Assembly: GCF_024199925.1 (NCBI RefSeq)
Contig: NZ_JANADR010000001.1
Span: 7,567,501 to 7,631,500 of the forward strand
DNA from: Bradyrhizobium sp. CCGUVB1N3
GTDB lineage: Bacteria > Pseudomonadota > Alphaproteobacteria > Rhizobiales > Xanthobacteraceae
DNA: 64,000 nucleotides
Direction: 5' to 3'
In this document: positions 1-9,076 of the stretch, piece by piece
Layout: each line of letters opens with the position of its first letter
Numbering within the stretch: the first letter of the stretch is position 1
Position numbers and translations under genes: made by a program
The notes under the pieces: generated by a model
The model's input: the letters and a program-made list of their open reading frames with translations, nothing else
Told to the model about the DNA's origin: nothing
Databases searched by the model: none

Positions 1-2412
1 TTCCTGGGTCCCCTTGCTGAGATCATCGGTGGCTTCTTCGCGGCCGGCGCGCAACAGCTGCATCGGACGGAGATCCTCCGCGAATGTGATCGATGCATTG
101 GGCAAGAGCCGGCCGACGAAGGGCGTGACGCGCTGTGTGATGGGTGCAAGAAGACGACGGGCGGCTTCGCGTTGTGCTTCGCGGATGGTCTCCGCGAGCA
201 TCGCGAGCATCTCGGCTTCCTCCTTCAGCCGGGCATGTGCTGCGGTCGCAGCCTCCGCGAGCTCGGCGGCGGCTGCCGCCCGGCTGGTCGGCCCCGTGCC
301 GCCGAGCGTCTTGGCGCGTTCTTCGAGCTGGGCGATTTCGCTCACAAGAACAAGCCTGTCAGTGGCCAGTCGCTCGCCTCGCTTGCGTAGATTGTCGCGA
401 CGCTGCACCAGCACGGTCTCGTCGAGTCCTTCGACGGCGCGCCGCGCTTCGTCGCGAGCAACGATCGCACGCGCTTCGGTTGCCTTTGCAGCCGCCAATG
501 CGGCGCCGAGTGCAATATCGTCGAAAGCTTCGAGCTCGGTCGCGAGTTGGTCACCGAGCCGTGAAACGTCTGCTACAGCGCGCTCGACCTGACCCGCCAG
601 GCGAACATGGGCGAGCTGCGCCTCCTGCAGCGTCTCGAGCGCAGCCTGGCGACGACCCTCGGCTTCTCGTTCAGCGGTGCGCGCGGCCCGCCAGGCTTCT
701 TCGAAATCGCCTTCAGTTCGATCGGTGCCATCCTCGGCGAGCTGTGCTGGCCGGTCTGTGGCTGCGAGCGCGCCTCGCAGCGAATCCAGGCCTGCGGCAA
801 TGCCGAGCTCCGGATCCTCGGGACAGGAGGCCGCAAGTCGAGCCGACAGCACAGAGACCGCTTGGGTCGCTTCCACACGCGCTCGCGCCGTCTCCTTGGC
901 GGTGATTGTATCGGTACAGCCGACCTCGGCGAGAAACGCGGCGAGATCCTGTTCTACTGCACGAAGTCGGGCTTGTGCAGGGGCTCCAGAAGCAGGCGGC
1001 GTAACCGTCACGCTTCCGATACCTTCGAACACGAGAGTCTGGGTGTCGGTCACGAAGACGCGACTGCTGCCCTCTACCAGAGCGCCGTTCAGGCGAACTT
1101 GCGGCGCCGTCTGCAGCAAATCGATCTTGATGAGGGCCGCGCCAGCGGTGGCGGCCGCTTTGGCTTCGACGAGGGTCTGTTCGAGCTCCTGCAACCGCGC
1201 GCTCGCTTCCAGCGTCATCCGAATCGCCGCGACTTCGCCGCGACGCGCCTGGAGCTCGGCTGCAATCCTTTCGGCGGCCTCGAGGCGGGCAAAGGCTGCG
1301 GCAAGCGCGCGCTGGCGCATTCGCGCAGTTCGCGCTTGTTGCGCTGAAAGCCTGTCTTCCTCGGCCATGCGCAAGGCGACCCGAGCGGTCTCGAGTGTTG
1401 CGGCCGCCTCACTTTCGGCCTGCTCGGCCGATCCCTGAACGGCGTCATGATCCGCGGCGACCTGACGTACGGTCGCTGCGGTCCGCTCGGCGCGCTCCAA
1501 TTGGTCGCGTAACTCGCGCCGAGATACCTCACGGGCTTCCAATCGCACGCGTTCGCCGGTAGCTTCGCGCAGCATTGCTTCGGCAGTGCGCAATGCTTGT
1601 CCCGCGGCCTTCGCGCGATCGATATCGGCCTCCAGTTGGGCGAGACGTTCGCCCTGTTCGGGATCCTCGAGTTCGCGAACTAACCGCCGTTGCTCGTTAC
1701 GCTTCGACTCGAGTCGATTGAGCACTGTATCGAACTGCTCCAGCTCGGCCTGTGCAACGCGCGCCTCTTCGCAGGCGGCAGTTGCTCTTTCCTGAGCCTC
1801 AAGGAGGCGGCGGGCGGGGCGGCCCGTCGGGGTGTGAAAATCAGCGAGATTTCGTTCAATGGCCTGCAGCACCGTAGTCGTACGCTGGCCGCCGGTTACA
1901 ACGCCGACCTCGCTGGCCAGAACCTCCTCAAGCGTCCGGCGGGCACCTTGCCCCGGGACTCCAAACACGAAGGACTGGCCTTGCTCTACCCAAAGCAACC
2001 CTAGCGCCCCGCGACTATCATCGTCGGCGCCGCGATTGCCAGCGCGAGCGAACCCAAGCAGCGCTTGCAGGCGTTCCTCGGCTTCGTCGCCAGTCGCGCG
2101 CCCATTGGGCCCTTCGAGCTCCACCGAAGCGTTCTGGAGGAAGCGTTTGCGCAGCCTCCAGACATCGCCCCTGATCTCGAAAGTCAAATCGACAGAGGGC
2201 GCTACATCGTCGCCATGCGGCCGAAACGAACGAATGCGATCGCTTCGCGATCCATGCCGTTCGAACAACACGGCTCGCAATGCCTCAAGCGCTGTCGACT
2301 TGCCTGCTTCATTTTGGTCGCACACCAGGTTCAAGCCGGCCTTGAAGCCGGCCAGCCGGATCGGCCGGCGAAACTTTCGGAAATTATCGATAGCGAGGTC
2401 GCGGATCAGCAT
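1..2412 (-). CDS. YhaN/SbcC-like AAA ATPase of DNA repair type, C-terminus cut by window edge
   Basis: The minus strand is open without a stop from 2412 to the left edge (804 codons visible). The N-terminus reads MLIRDLAIDNFRKFRRPIRL, followed by a Walker A-like stretch DQNEAGKST at about residues 34-42, as in YhaN/RecF/SbcC-type ATPases. Most of the rest is long, charged, heptad-rich Ala/Glu/Arg sequence typical of the coiled-coil arms of such proteins; I saw no CxxC zinc hook in it. The start ATG at 2412 overlaps the TGA of the upstream metallophosphoesterase gene by one base (TGATG), so the two are translationally coupled. Expected role is DNA end processing with the nuclease partner. The Walker B and signature parts lie outside the window. 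The large open frames on the plus strand here are shadows. Confidence 0.85.
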   Translation of the reverse strand, partial: MLIRDLAIDNFRKFRRPIRLAGFKAGLNLVCDQNEAGKSTALEALRAVLFERHGSRSDRIRSFRPHGDDVAPSVDLTFEIRGDVWRLRKRFLQNASVELEGPNGRATGDEAEERLQALLGFARAGNRGADDDSRGALGLLWVEQGQSFVFGVPGQGARRTLEEVLASEVGVVTGGQRTTTVLQAIERNLADFHTPTGRPARRLLEAQERATAACEEARVAQAELEQFDTVLNRLESKRNEQRRLVRELEDPEQGERLAQLEADIDRAKAAGQALRTAEAMLREATGERVRLEAREVSRRELRDQLERAERTAATVRQVAADHDAVQGSAEQAESEAAATLETARVALRMAEEDRLSAQQARTARMRQRALAAAFARLEAAERIAAELQARRGEVAAIRMTLEASARLQELEQTLVEAKAAATAGAALIKIDLLQTAPQVRLNGALVEGSSRVFVTDTQTLVFEGIGSVTVTPPASGAPAQARLRAVEQDLAAFLAEVGCTDTITAKETARARVEATQAVSVLSARLAASCPEDPELGIAAGLDSLRGALAATDRPAQLAEDGTDRTEGDFEEAWRAARTAEREAEGRRQAALETLQEAQLAHVRLAGQVERAVADVSRLGDQLATELEAFDDIALGAALAAAKATEARAIVARDEARRAVEGLDETVLVQRRDNLRKRGERLATDRLVLVSEIAQLEERAKTLGGTGPTSRAAAAAELAEAATAAHARLKEEAEMLAMLAETIREAQREAARRLLAPITQRVTPFVGRLLPNASITFAEDLRPMQLLRAGREEATDDLSKGTQE

Positions 2413-3533
2413 CAGTGTGCCTCCGCGCGGGCGGCTCGGCGCTGTTCGACATAAAGGCGCTCGAGCGCGGCGGCAGCGCGCTTGGCGAGCACGCCGCCTT
2501 CCGCAGACAAGGCCTGCAGGCGTTCGGCAGCCACGTGCAGCACGCCATGGGCATCGATGTCAGCGAGGTCCGTATCGCTCGGACGCGCATAGAGATCGTC
2601 GAGATTGAGGTCAAGCCAGCGCACTTCGTGAGCCAGCTCTCCTTCGAGCCGGTCGCGTAGAACCACTCGCTCTGCGAGTGTGAGAAGGCCAGATAATTTA
2701 AGACGCAAGATAAGGTTTCGACGCTCGACGGCAGGGGCCAGACCGGCGAGCAAGACGTTCAGGTCGGCCGCGCTGCTGAGCGACCAAGTTTCTGCTCTCC
2801 AATGGTAGCGCCCGGTCGATAGGTCCGCTACGCTTGGCCTTTCGAAACCTAGGTCCACGCAAAGCGCGACGCCGCTCACCTCGCGGCCGAAATCATCAGG
2901 TTCAGGCGTTCCAGAATAATAGGTGTTGGGATCGATTTCGTGCCGGCTGTGCCAGTCGCCGAGCGCAAGATAGGTGAGGCCGGACCGGCGCGCTCGATCC
3001 GGCGCAATCAGGTTTCCAGCCGTTTCGCGGGAACCGAAATCTCGGATTGGACCATGTGCGAGACCGATGCGCTTCGCGCCCGCGGGGGTTTCCGCGAAAT
3101 CGAACCATGCAGTCGGGTCTTCTAGCGCCCGCTTGAACTGCAGCGGGGCAGGGAGCAGCCAGAATCCATCCTTGAGTTCGAGAGGCCGTGGTTCGAGGCA
3201 CACGGTTACAGTGTCGGGCACCTCGCCGATGAGACGGCTCCAGAGACCGTCGGCACGCGCCGGATCGTGATTGCCCGGAAGCAGGACCCAACGTATGTCT
3301 GATGCGGCTTTCATTCGCGTGAGCGCCTGACGATAGACGCGGTCACCTGGTTCTGGACTATCGAACACATCGCCAGCCACCAGCACGATTTTGGCGCCTT
3401 CGCGACGCGCCGCGGCGGCAAGCGTGTCAATCGCATCGAGACGCGCTTCGAATAGAGCGGTGCGAGCTTGGTCGGGCACTCGTCCAAACGGCTTACCGAG
3501 CTGCCAGTCCGACGTGTGTATGAACCGCATCAA
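2412..3533 (-). CDS. YhaO/SbcD-like metallophosphoesterase (DNA exonuclease)
   Basis: A 373-residue protein with the ordered metal-binding motifs of calcineurin-like nucleases: HTSDWQLGK at the N-terminus, AGDVFDSPEPGD near residue 55, LPGNHDPA near residue 85, and later His motifs (LAHGP, LGDWHSRHE). The length fits YhaO-type SbcD relatives. Its stop codon overlaps the start of the ATPase gene, so the pair forms an SbcCD-like complex by family knowledge. The first two codons are both Met; the second (MRFIHTSDW) is the more usual start, so the true start may be 3530. No promoter is obvious. Confidence 0.9.
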   Translation of the reverse strand: MMRFIHTSDWQLGKPFGRVPDQARTALFEARLDAIDTLAAAARREGAKIVLVAGDVFDSPEPGDRVYRQALTRMKAASDIRWVLLPGNHDPARADGLWSRLIGEVPDTVTVCLEPRPLELKDGFWLLPAPLQFKRALEDPTAWFDFAETPAGAKRIGLAHGPIRDFGSRETAGNLIAPDRARRSGLTYLALGDWHSRHEIDPNTYYSGTPEPDDFGREVSGVALCVDLGFERPSVADLSTGRYHWRAETWSLSSAADLNVLLAGLAPAVERRNLILRLKLSGLLTLAERVVLRDRLEGELAHEVRWLDLNLDDLYARPSDTDLADIDAHGVLHVAAERLQALSAEGGVLAKRAAAALERLYVEQRRAARAEAH

Positions 3534-4812
3534 CTTCCCTCGCCCAAATCCTGATCAGTGCTATCGTGCGCCTAGCGGAAAGCATGAAACATTATCCCCT
3601 CCAGTTCTCTATTGAAGGGGAGGGCTCCGGCCGTGCTTTTTGAAAGGTCAGCTAAGCGCTGGTCCGCTCAGCCGGTGAACTGCTTGTGCCGCGGCAAAAC
3701 CCATCCGGATCCCGCGGCGATGCTTGTCGAAATCGTAGTGCACTCGATAATTCCTTTCTCAGTATGCAACGCTCTTATTCCGTACCTGGTGATCGAGCAA
3801 GCGAATCCCTGTGGGTGCACCGCTTCCGCGTCAAGCGGCAATGCGCTGCCAGCAGCGGACAATCAGATAGCTGTCCAGATAAAATAGCCAAACCATCGTG
3901 CGCCCGACCAAATTGGGTGCGGTGATCACCAGGTCGCCGGAAAGGTCCACCCGTTTCCCTCAAGCCGCACTCGATAATGTCCGTTCTTGTTGCCTCAATC
4001 CACGTCCGAGCTCACCGTATGGAGCCTGATCTCCTTTATGATCGCGAGCTTATGGGGATGTTCGAATGACGATCTGCCATAAATGACGCTGCATCATATT
4101 CGCCGTCGAGAAGTTTTTCTCGCGTCAACTCCCACCCAGGCGTTTGGAAGGCTGCTTCAATAGCCGCTATTGCGCAGTATTTCTGCAACGTAGAGTCGGC
4201 AAGGGGCGCGCCTGGAATGCGTCTGACGCTGCCGCCAACCCTACTAAGCAGCACCTTCTCGGGTCCTCCGCACGTTCCTGCGCAGGCGGCTGCAAGGACC
4301 AACTCGGTTACGCGAATCGGTTAGAATCTGTCTCCCACCAGCGTCGGCATCGTCTCCATGACCGGCTCACGCCGGGCTCCACGCAAGCGCAACTGCAAGG
4401 GGCAGTTGGAGTAGCGGGTTTCCACCCGCCAAATCATGGAGAACCAAAATGGGAGATGATCCCAATTCGGAGCCAAAGCGCGTGCACGTGAACGCGTACA
4501 CACGACTACGCCTTGGACGCCGTGAGCACGTTTGTGAGCACTGGCGTTCTTGGCCGCGTCAACTCGACTTTGGCTTTTGAGGTCGGACGGCAAAACTGGC
4601 CAGCCGACAGCGTAGGGGAGCGGAGTTGCCCTCCGTCTCAAGAGAGGCGAAGCCCGGCTTTCTGTCGGGCTTCGCTGCTTTGCTGCGGTTCTTTGGTTTT
4701 GCTGAAGGCCGTACCTTCGGCGTTTTGCCTTAATGGGAGTGAGGTGGATCTTAGCGCGCCTTGCAAATCCGCGATCGGATTGCTCCCGCGCTCCTGTCAA
4801 ACGACGGATCGG
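3534..4812. other. No recognisable gene
   Basis: Only short overlapping open frames without familiar motifs are found in either strand. The stretch is lower in GC than the neighbouring nuclease operon and looks like decayed island sequence. A strong hairpin sits near 4647-4675 and is listed separately. Confidence 0.5.
4647..4675. terminator. Strong hairpin, possible terminator
   Basis: A perfect 10-bp stem (GCGAAGCCCG pairing with CGGGCTTCGC) with a 9-nt loop. A T-containing but not uninterrupted tract follows on the plus strand. It could end transcription of a lost plus-strand gene or lie downstream of brnA on the minus strand. Function is inferred only from structure. Confidence 0.4.
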
Positions 4813-5094
4813 CTATCGAGCCTTTCGTTTAACAATCTTCACAAGCGCTTCGTCGATTCTGCTCTGCCAATTGGGGCCGCCAGCCTTGAAATGATCTAGA
4901 ACAACGGGGCTGAGCCGCCGCGAAACCAGCTTCTTCGTAGACGCCTTATTGGGGCCGCGGCCCGTTCGCATCGTTGGGAAGACCTCGTGGATGGCTTTTG
5001 CCTTTGCAAAGTCGCGTTTAGTCCATTCGGGGTTATCGCTTACAGCACGCATATCGCTGGCGGTATAGCGCTTCTTAGCGACGATTCGCTTCAT
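4813..5094 (-). CDS. brnA: BrnA-like antitoxin
   Basis: A 93-residue basic protein ending in a ribbon-helix-helix-like segment (LVSRRLSPVVLDHFKAGGPN, then WQSRIDEALVKIV), the layout of BrnA antitoxins. The start at 5094 (MKRIVAKKRYTASDMRAV) is chosen because the upstream brnT reading frame ends inside it at 5075, giving the short overlap usual in brnTA operons. By family, BrnA neutralises the BrnT ribonuclease and represses its own promoter. Here the toxin is frameshifted, so the antitoxin is probably an orphan. The C-terminal half is intact. Confidence 0.75.
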   Translation of the reverse strand: MKRIVAKKRYTASDMRAVSDNPEWTKRDFAKAKAIHEVFPTMRTGRGPNKASTKKLVSRRLSPVVLDHFKAGGPNWQSRIDEALVKIVKRKAR

Positions 5095-5325
5095 AGAGCT
5101 CCCTTTCTGCTTTACTGGCTGGGCGCATGCTGATGATGCTGACGGCCTCCTTGCCGTACATCGCGAAATAACGCCGCGAATATTCAGGCCGATTGCGCGA
5201 TAACGGTCTCGCTTGGCTTCCAAGACGACGGCCGTATCGAAGAACTTCTCGTTGAGATCGGCGAAATCCATCCCGTGCTTGTCGAGATTGGCGAGCCGCT
5301 TTGGTGCGTCCCAAATGATCTTCAC
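5075..5325 (-). pseudogene. brnT: BrnT-like RNase toxin, frameshifted
   Basis: The first part reads MKIIWDAPKRLANLDKHGMD and continues to RYRAIG, the classic BrnT N-terminus. The expected C-terminus (KEAVSIISMRPASKAERELY) is present but in another frame. Restoring one base in the AAA run at 5166-5168 would rejoin the frames into about 83 residues, the usual BrnT size. As written the toxin is interrupted and the read-through frame runs into brnA. It is either a real loss-of-function mutation or a sequence error. Confidence 0.75.
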
Positions 5326-5949
5326 GAATTATTTCGTAGCTAGGATAGTAGGACGTCAGGAGCAAGACGTGGCCGTATTTCGGCGGACCTGCATTGCAGG
5401 TCGGGCAAGGTACATCAATCCTATCGAGGGCGCGGCTGAGGCCAAGTACAAACGCTTTCGTCATCCGGACGATCCCAACTTCCCTGGGACGTATCACATA
5501 CATTCGGCCCCCTGTGTGTTGCTGTTTGCGTTGGCGGCAGGAGTGGAGATCGACTGGCTTCGTATGTGGCCAGAACGCGACATGCTTCAGCAAATCAACT
5601 CGGGATCTCTATCCGGGCAGAGCGGCCTACTTGAGGGCTGCGTGATCCATATCTTGTAAGTCAACAGCACGTCTGCCGCTATCGTCACCGGACGATTACA
5701 GAGCGTCCCCCTATCCATCCGCTGGATGCCGAGCGTCAAGCGCGCGCGGTATGACCGACATCAGACGCGGACTTGTTTCAAAGATCATCGGTCTTGTTGC
5801 GAAGGCGACATCACTGACGAGCAACTGCAGGGAATGCGAGCCGCGTGCGATGGCCTAGATCCTGCACAACATTCGCCCCGTGGAAGCAGTGCGAGATCAT
5901 TCGGCCTTCGTTGCAAGATGGCGCGCGCGTTGTGTGTTCGTGAGGTGAT
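5326..5949. other. No recognisable gene
   Basis: Small open frames on both strands show no motifs and overlap each other. The last bases before 5950 hold a good ribosome binding site (GAGGTGAT) for the outer-membrane protein gene; I could not assign a promoter. Confidence 0.5.
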
Positions 5950-7671
5950 ATGAGATCTGAACTTTTGTTTTGGGGGACGGCAACAGCTGCGCTCGTTGCA
6001 AGCGGGGTCGTCAATTCGGCAGATTTTAAGCCGGCAGTAAAGCTCCCGCCTGTCTTATGGAGCTGGACTGGAGGATATTTCGGCGGGCAGGTCGGCGGGG
6101 GCTACGGCCGGACATCATTTAGTGATCCCTACGGTCCCTCGATCTATGGCGACGTGGTCGAAACCCCTGTATTCCTGGCAGGAGCGCAGATCGGTTACAA
6201 TTGGCAGAGGGACCATTGGGTCTTTGGCCTTGAATTGGATGTCAGCGGCGCCATCTCGGACGGTGCAAACACCTGTCTTGCCGCTTCCGGTGTTCTCGTG
6301 AGCGCAAACTGCAACGCAAGTCCGGACGTCTTCGTCACCGGGACCGGCCGGCTGGGTTATGCCTTTGGCCCGCAGGGCCGCACGCTTGCCTATTTCAGAG
6401 CAGGTGTGGCCTGGCAACACAACCACGGCGATATCGCCAACGGTAACGAGTTTCGTAGCAAGCCTTACCCCTCCGGATGGGCGCCACAGAATGCAACCCA
6501 TTTTGACTATGGTCGTTTCGGAGGCATCATCGGCGCGGGTGTCGAACACGCGCTCACGCCGGCGTGGTCGGTCAGTCTCGAATATGATTATCTGAAGTTC
6601 GGCGGACCAAGTGTGGCAACCCCTTCGACGCTAGAATATCCACCCTTGGCAACGGTGCCAGCTAACACCACTCACCTGTCCAGCGGCTACCAGATCGGCA
6701 AGATCGCTCTGAACTACCATTTTGATGCCGATGCATTGACGCCGCGATGGCCCGATACGCCGCTCTATCCGATAAAGCCGACCTTTAGCGCGCCGTCTAT
6801 TCCCTTCGCCGCAGGCTGGTCGCTTGAAAGCGGCACACGGCTCTGGCTGAGCCGAGGAAAATTTCAATGGGAAAATGGTCCGCCCGGTCTTGTGTCGAGG
6901 CTGACCTATCACAAGCTGGATGGGATTTCCGGTGAGTTGTTCGAACGGGTTGACAGCCCCTGGGGGATCTTCCTGAAGGGCAATATCGGATTCGGGCTCT
7001 TTAACAGCGGGAATGAGAATGATGAAGATTGGGGCTTAGTTCCGGACGCCGGCGATCCCATGGCCTATACCAACACGATTTCGGGTCAGGCGAACGGAAA
7101 GTTCATGTACTACACGGCCGATGCGGGCTATGATTTTTTGCGTGGGAGCACGTACAAGATCGGTGGATTCACCGGCTGGACCTATTACGGCCAAAAGTCT
7201 GATTCGACAGGATGCGTTCGGATCGCGTCGCTTCAATGTCTCGCGCCGGGCGATCAAAGGACAATTGGCAGCCAAGATACCAACTGGAATGCGCTGCGCA
7301 TCGGCCTCAACGCTGAGACCATGTTTCTCGATCGTTGGCGCGTGAGCGCCGATGTCGCTTATTTGCCCTGGACGGATTTCCAGGGGCGCGACAATCATCT
7401 GCTGCGCGACTTCACGACCTTCATCGATCATCGCGGGAGTGGTGGCCATGGGGTACAAATAGAAGGCCTTCTATCGTACTTCATCACCAGCAATTTCAGC
7501 GTCGGCGTCGGCGGCCGTTACTGGGCGATGTGGAGTCCGAGAGATAGTGAGCAATTCGCCACCCACGCCGAGCAGGCGCGCACCTTTCCCGTCACCTCTG
7601 GGCCCTACCTTGCGAACTATCGCATGGAACGATGGGGCACGTTCCTGCAGGTCTCCTACAAGTTTCACTAA
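5950..7671 (+). CDS. Outer-membrane protein: Omp25-like barrel fused to an omptin-like barrel
   Basis: A 573-residue protein with a Sec signal peptide (cleavage likely after about residue 23). Residues about 35-265 look like an Omp25/Omp31-type rhizobial 8-strand barrel (WTGGYFGGQVGGGYG at the start; IGKIALNYHF at the end). Residues about 290-573 form a second barrel that ends in the aromatic FLQVSYKFH expected of outer-membrane proteins. This half contains DED followed by Trp at residues 358-361, and Asp481-Asn-His483 placed seven residues after a Trp. In omptins such as OmpT the catalytic Asp83-x-Asp85-Trp and Asp210-x-His212 have the same local patterns and the same Trp-to-Asp spacing. Protease activity is therefore possible but unproven; the half also resembles omptin-like proteins not known to cleave substrates. 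A good ribosome binding site precedes the ATG. Confidence 0.85.
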   Translation: MRSELLFWGTATAALVASGVVNSADFKPAVKLPPVLWSWTGGYFGGQVGGGYGRTSFSDPYGPSIYGDVVETPVFLAGAQIGYNWQRDHWVFGLELDVSGAISDGANTCLAASGVLVSANCNASPDVFVTGTGRLGYAFGPQGRTLAYFRAGVAWQHNHGDIANGNEFRSKPYPSGWAPQNATHFDYGRFGGIIGAGVEHALTPAWSVSLEYDYLKFGGPSVATPSTLEYPPLATVPANTTHLSSGYQIGKIALNYHFDADALTPRWPDTPLYPIKPTFSAPSIPFAAGWSLESGTRLWLSRGKFQWENGPPGLVSRLTYHKLDGISGELFERVDSPWGIFLKGNIGFGLFNSGNENDEDWGLVPDAGDPMAYTNTISGQANGKFMYYTADAGYDFLRGSTYKIGGFTGWTYYGQKSDSTGCVRIASLQCLAPGDQRTIGSQDTNWNALRIGLNAETMFLDRWRVSADVAYLPWTDFQGRDNHLLRDFTTFIDHRGSGGHGVQIEGLLSYFITSNFSVGVGGRYWAMWSPRDSEQFATHAEQARTFPVTSGPYLANYRMERWGTFLQVSYKFH

Positions 7672-7714
7672 ACTCGTTCCCTCCTCGCTCTACGGGTCGA
7701 AAGGCACCGACTAG

Positions 7715-8574
7715 AGGCTGTTAGGGACTGATTAACCATAGAGGTTGAGGTTTGCGGGATGTCGATTCCCCGCGAGCCTTATCCTTCTGACGTTTCCGAT
7801 GATGAGTGGGCGCTTGTTGCGCCCTATCTGACACTTTTGCCTGAGGACTCCTCGCAGCGGACGCACGCGCTTCGCGAGGTTTTCAACGGCCTGCGCTACA
7901 TCGTGAAGACCGGCGCGCCCTGGCGCTGGATGCCGAACGATTTGCCACCGTGGGAGATCGTTTATCAACAGGCGCAGCGGTGGTTGCGCGCGGGTTGTTT
8001 TGAGGCCCTGGCCGAGGATCTGCGCGTCATCCTGCGCCTTGCGGCTGGACGACCTGCGCAGCCGACCGCCGCCATCATCGACAGTCGAACTCTGCGCTCG
8101 ACACCCGAGAGTGGCGCCCGCGGCGCCTACGACGGAGCCAAACGCAAGAAAGGGTCGAAGCTACATCTGGCCGTCGATACGCTCGGCCATCTTCTGGCGC
8201 TACATGTCACGCCCGCCAACAGCGACGATCGCGCCGAGATTGGCCGGATCGCCAAGGCGATTCAGGCAGAGACTGGCCAGAGCGTTGAAGTCGCCTTCGT
8301 TGACCAAGGCTACACAGGCGACAAGCCTGCAACGGCGGCTGCAGAACACGGGATTGCCCTCGAGGTCATCAAGCTGTCGGAGGCCAAACGAGGCTTCGTG
8401 CTGCTCCCAAGGCGATGGGTCGTCGAACGATCCTTCGCGTGGGCCACACGCTTCCGAAGACTTGTCAAAGACTACGAGCGATGTGCTCAGACCCTCGCCG
8501 ACCTTCACCTCATCGCCTTCGCATGCATCATGCTCAAAAACGTCGCTAAACTCGCTGCTGGTTCATAACAGCCT
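7715..8574 (+). mobile_element. IS5-family insertion sequence, complete
   Basis: The transposase gene is bracketed by inverted ends beginning AGGCTGTTA on the left and its complement TAACAGCCT on the right. A CTAG target duplication flanks the element (7711-7714 and 8575-8578), as is common for IS5-family elements that insert at CTAG. Both ends, duplication and gene are intact, so the insertion looks recent. Confidence 0.85.
7759..8568 (+). CDS. IS5-family transposase
   Basis: A 269-residue single-frame transposase. It starts with the DUF4096-like domain (SDDEWALVAPYL, then GLRYIVKTGAPWRWMP) and continues into the DDE domain: IDSRTLRSTPESGAR with the first Asp, VDQGYTGDKP with the second Asp, and the C-terminal RRWVVERSFAWATRFRRL with the catalytic Glu. 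It is full length with no frameshift, so the element is probably active. Confidence 0.92.
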   Translation: MSIPREPYPSDVSDDEWALVAPYLTLLPEDSSQRTHALREVFNGLRYIVKTGAPWRWMPNDLPPWEIVYQQAQRWLRAGCFEALAEDLRVILRLAAGRPAQPTAAIIDSRTLRSTPESGARGAYDGAKRKKGSKLHLAVDTLGHLLALHVTPANSDDRAEIGRIAKAIQAETGQSVEVAFVDQGYTGDKPATAAAEHGIALEVIKLSEAKRGFVLLPRRWVVERSFAWATRFRRLVKDYERCAQTLADLHLIAFACIMLKNVAKLAAGS

Positions 8575-8578
8575 CTAG

Positions 8579-9076
8579 AGGACGACCATCAAAGGCGAAA
8601 GCTTAGGTTCCGTGCCTCGAGTCGGCCGGAGGCTGCAAACTGCAAGCTTTTGAGCCGTCAAAGCTCAAAGGCTTGCATCGTTATGACGGGAGGCCAGGCG
8701 CTGCCGGCGGCTAGAATGATGTGCTTTTGCCGACAGATCTGCCATTACGCTCCCTACATCCTAAATGCGTGATTGGCCTTTGATAAAATGGCGTTCGATC
8801 ACGGTCAGATGCGGCAACGGCGAATCGCGCGTCGATTTCTCTATTGCAAGCTCCTGGTCTCAAGATCGTTCTGCCCTCGCGCCACAGCCGCCAATTTCTT
8901 CGCTCGCGCAAGCTTAAGCGTTGTGAAACGTCGATTGCAGCTATCTGCAGCCTAGCCCGTCTTATTCGCGAGAGGGCGCCTGAGAGGCTGGCGAGCGTGG
9001 TGTAAAGCGCTGATGCGGCGTAGGATTCGGTTGCGAAGCCAACCCCATCACCTCAACCGCGAACGCCACGCCCGCC
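8579..9076. other. Spacer between two insertion sequences
   Basis: No gene is supported here. The stretch carries the hairpin at 8641-8677 and probably the left end of the IS1380 element, whose exact border I could not define. Confidence 0.4.
8641..8677. repeat. 15-bp inverted repeat (hairpin)
   Basis: TGCAAGCTTTTGAGC and GCTCAAAGGCTTGCA pair over 15 bp with a single mismatch around a 7-nt loop. It lies just beyond the right end of the IS5 element. It may be an old terminator or an insertion-sequence end; nothing in the context decides. Confidence 0.45.

Noticed and set aside
14..2614. Many plus-strand open frames in the first 2.6 kb
   Set aside because: They lie opposite one continuous minus-strand frame with clear ATPase sequence; they are high-GC shadows without motifs.
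4036..4302. 88-codon minus-strand frame as a gene
   Set aside because: No motif, no ribosome binding site and overlapping competing frames.
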